Assembly (NCBI GenBank): GCA_028554795.2
Contig: JAPYKE020000263.1
Span: forward strand, 1,736,001-1,800,000
Length of the DNA stretch: 64,000 bases
Direction of reading: 5' to 3'
Source: Sinohyriopsis cumingii
Taxonomy: Eukaryota; Mollusca; Bivalvia; Unionida; Unionidae
Under the pieces are notes generated by a model. That model had not been told where the DNA came from. It made no database searches and saw nothing but the letters and a program-made list of their open reading frames with translations. The translations under genes were made by a program, and so were the position numbers. This document shows positions 61,574-64,000 of the stretch, piece after piece; position 1 is the first letter of the stretch; every line of letters begins with the position of its first letter.

Positions 61574-64000
61574 CTATCGATCTTGCCTAGGGTTCCTTTT
61601 TATATACAGACCAATACCGACGTGACCGTACGGCAACGTAAAGTGATTGGGAAGTCGCACTCGCTTCTGGTATACAATTTGATAGACTTTTTCCAAGGGT
61701 CGACTGACGATGGGGTGAGTGGGTAAACGTACAATCTTGTTCGGTTGATAGGTGGTCACTTTAAAGTTTCCATCCTCTCCCGATTGCAAGGCTTCTTTCA
61801 ATACCCCAAAGTTGACCACTCGACTGGTACGATGATTCAGAGTCAGTCCTTTCACTTTGCACGTCGTGTGCACTTCTTGTTTGTCACGGTATTCGTAGCC
61901 GTAATTTTTGGGGCCGCCACTGACGAAACTTAGAATCTTGTCGTCGGGATGCTCGTCTGTCCAGGCTCCTAAACGGTCTCCTTCGATGTCAGGGTGATGT
62001 TGACTCGGGTGATGGATGTAAATGCAACTGTCCGTGTCAAAGTACAGGACGCGTTCTTCTAACAGTTCTAAAGCTTCGTACAATTTTAAGCGAGCATGAG
62101 CTGTCACGTAAGCCGCAATGATGACATTTCCAAAAGGGTCGTCTTGTACAAAGTCCAGATCTTCTTCGTAATTGACCAAGATCAAATCCTCTCGAACGAC
62201 GTCCACGTGTTTCATGTATTTGGTTTTGTCGTGAATCATCTGGAAGTAGCGGGAAGGTTCTGTCAAATATTCCGTCTTGGGTAAACAAGGTCGTTGTGCC
62301 ATTTTACCCCACAAGCAATTTAACATCACTTTGGCAAACGATCGCCTGCCTTCGTTTTTTTCGATGTGGTCTAAAGAGATGCCTTCTTCTTGGTAGTATT
62401 TCTCTTTGAATTGTATTTGGTCTTCGGGAGTGTGACACCAGGAAGGATAGCCGCTGGATTCTTGTTTCAGTTTCAAAAAGGCATCCACTTAGTCGGCGAA
62501 AATGCCTTTCTGAGTAGGGTCACCCTTGTGGTACTGTTGTGTCTTGGGAAAGTGGCAAATTTCGTACACTTCTAACAGTTGGTATCCCATGTCCAGAGCT
62601 TTGAACAATTCCACGCTGACCCAGGTTCCCGTCAAGGCACGTTCTTCCTGGCTGTGATGGCAAGGTTGGTCCTGGTTGCACGTTTCGGCACAAGTACGGC
62701 ACAAGGGAAACATCAGTTTGCCTTGACAATGGTGAGGTAAGACGGGATGGTATAGGTTCGTGGGAGGCAAAACTTTGCACTTGATCAAGCCTTCGTATTG
62801 TCGAATGTTTTTCAGGTCGATGTGTTCCGTCAGCAATTGTGGGTGCCCTACGGGAAAGCGACAATATTTGCACACGTAGGGATACAGAGAACACACGTCC
62901 AAGTATTTGATTTCTTCTCCTTTCTCTTCGTCGGCTTGGTACAGCAAACAGGTGGCATTGGTCCTTCCTCCGTACAAACTATCCCTCGGGTTCAACGGGT
63001 CCATGAACTGGTAACTTTCCACGAGGCGTTTAAACACGGGATCGGTTTTCATACGGTGATCGTACTCGTGTTCCCACATTTCCACCACTTGGTATCCTTG
63101 CTGTTCTAACTTTAGGCGCCGTTGACAAGTGTCCTGGTACAAGTCTTCCATGGTTCGTTGTAAAAACTGATTTTTAGTGTCACGGTCAGGGTAACAGACG
63201 GGACATCCATGAAATAAGCAACCGTTAAACTCGTACACGATCTTGGGGTTTTCTAAGTCCAAGCCATCGACCGAATACGTTCCGATGGTCTTTTCGTCTC
63301 CTCCGTTGCGGGCATGCTGAATCCATTTGTCTTCCTTGTCGCACAAGTAATGTAACCAGCGTAGGGCTGTGACCGAGTATTGACGTTTGACAAAGTGGAT
63401 CGTTTGAGGACTGATGACAGCCACCGTGTTTTCAGGCATGAATCGTTGGCGGTACACTAAGGAACACGCTTTGGCAATGGTGCAAGCTTCTTTCAAAGGA
63501 TCGACCCCTCCGTGTTCCATGAACTGTTCTCGAAATTTTCCACAGCAACGTCGTAAAATGTCCCCGTCGGAACGACAATACTTTAGCATTTCTTCCTGAA
63601 AGTCGAAAGCGTCGGAGGCGTGAGCCTGGTACCAAGCGTAGAAAGCTTCTCGTTGTTCGGTACGCATGTTGTCGGGGTCGTAATAGTGAGCCTCAGGCAA
63701 ATGGGGTAGAACGGCGTGTTGATTGGCTTCCGTATTGAAAAAGTGTGGAAAGTACCCTTTAGCCATTTCTGTCATTCCAAACGTTTTAGGCATTCCTCTC
63801 AAAGGCATGGCCAAATAGCTCATCGAATCTTTAAACTGTACTTGTCCCACTTGCATGAAAATGATTTTGGCTCCGTTCAAAGTCACTTTAGGACGCTCGG
63901 TGCCTTGTTCCGTATAGTATCTCAAAAGAAACTGTCCATCGTATCCGGAGAAATTGTGAGCCATCACCGTGGCATGACGATGACAATCTCCGTAACGTTC
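61574..64000 (-). pseudogene. Protein-primed DNA polymerase B, one stop, N terminus beyond window
   Basis: One frame runs from the window's right edge to 61574 with a single TAA at 62491-62489, where E1 has TAT. It holds exonuclease-II-like NFSGYDGQFLLR (63955), a zinc-rich insert, motif A KYLDVCSLYPYVCKY (62905), motif B AKVMLNCLWGKMAQ (62335) and motif C YFDTDSCIYI (62040), all with catalytic residues. The N-terminal zinc and exonuclease I parts lie outside the window. It replicates the viral genome with protein priming. With only one substitution-type lesion, it is nearly functional in sequence; a sequencing error cannot be ruled out. Confidence 0.9.

Larger units (their letters stand above)
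51060..64000 (-). mobile_element. Endogenous adintovirus-like element E2, capsid-side end (continues past window)
   Basis: It reads right to left: polymerase, membrane protein, packaging ATPase, core-type proteins, integrase, two-TM protein, penton, pX, capsid, three coiled-coil cassettes, terminal repeat. All protein genes are on the minus strand. Major capsid, pX, ATPase, two-TM and core-type genes are intact; penton, integrase, one cassette and the small membrane gene carry one frameshift each or so, and the polymerase one stop. It is the same lineage as E1 but much better preserved. The window ends inside the polymerase, so the other terminus is not seen. No adenain protease is found in the visible part. 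Confidence 0.95.

Overview
The window is animal genomic DNA: long AT-rich non-coding stretches, tRNA-derived SINEs with target-site duplications, L2/CR1-like and RTE-like LINE fossils, DNA-transposon scraps and many microsatellites. The style of repeats and viral elements fits a marine invertebrate, most likely a mollusc. This assignment is inference, because no diagnostic host gene is visible. Set into this host DNA are three endogenous double-stranded DNA virus genomes or parts of genomes of the Maverick/Polinton-adintovirus type.

Element E1 (about 1555-8164) is the polymerase-side end of an adintovirus-like genome. It has a terminal repeat, a divergent pair of small genes, a two-zinc-knuckle gene, a badly decayed protein-primed DNA polymerase that has lost its catalytic motif C, and a BIR-domain (IAP-like) gene. 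Element E2 (about 51060 to beyond 64000) is a better preserved relative seen from its other end. It has a terminal repeat, three tandem coiled-coil gene cassettes, then a co-oriented minus-strand block (reading right to left): polymerase, small membrane protein, packaging ATPase, two basic/hydrophobic core-type proteins, an unknown protein, integrase with chromodomain, two-TM protein, penton, pX and major capsid protein. Most E2 frames are intact, so it is young.

The element at 29199-46363 belongs to a different lineage. It is a complete 17,165-bp Polinton with 699-bp terminal inverted repeats starting 5'-AG and a 5-bp target duplication (AGGTG), inserted in the reverse-transcriptase region of an RTE LINE whose two halves lie at 27335-29198 and 46369-47857. 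It encodes capsid, penton, pX, adenain-like protease, a tail-fibre-like protein, a polymerase-SF1 helicase-HNH chain, integrase, phospholipase A2, packaging ATPase, and a cysteine-rich protein carried inside both TIRs with a third paralogue next to a homing-type HNH endonuclease. Many of its genes are broken by single stops, several being TGA where CGA is likely ancestral.

The most striking observation is that five small E1/E2 terminal-region genes end not in AATAAA but in a stem-loop matching the replication-dependent histone mRNA 3' element (16-nt hairpin with TTTC loop, CCAAA/ACCCA flanks), followed 12-20 nt later by an AAAAGA-type U7-binding-like element. Their promoters share a TATA box about 50 nt upstream of the ATG, and the three E2 cassettes share a further 17-nt element. 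Structural genes of the same viruses show ordinary AATAAA signals. This suggests that these viruses place one gene class under host histone-type, S-phase-linked 3' processing.

Host genes are scarce. A possible penultimate and last exon lie at 9836-9942 and 10395-10415, and a possible signal-peptide first exon lies at 50200-50269. The rest of the host DNA shows no gene I can support.
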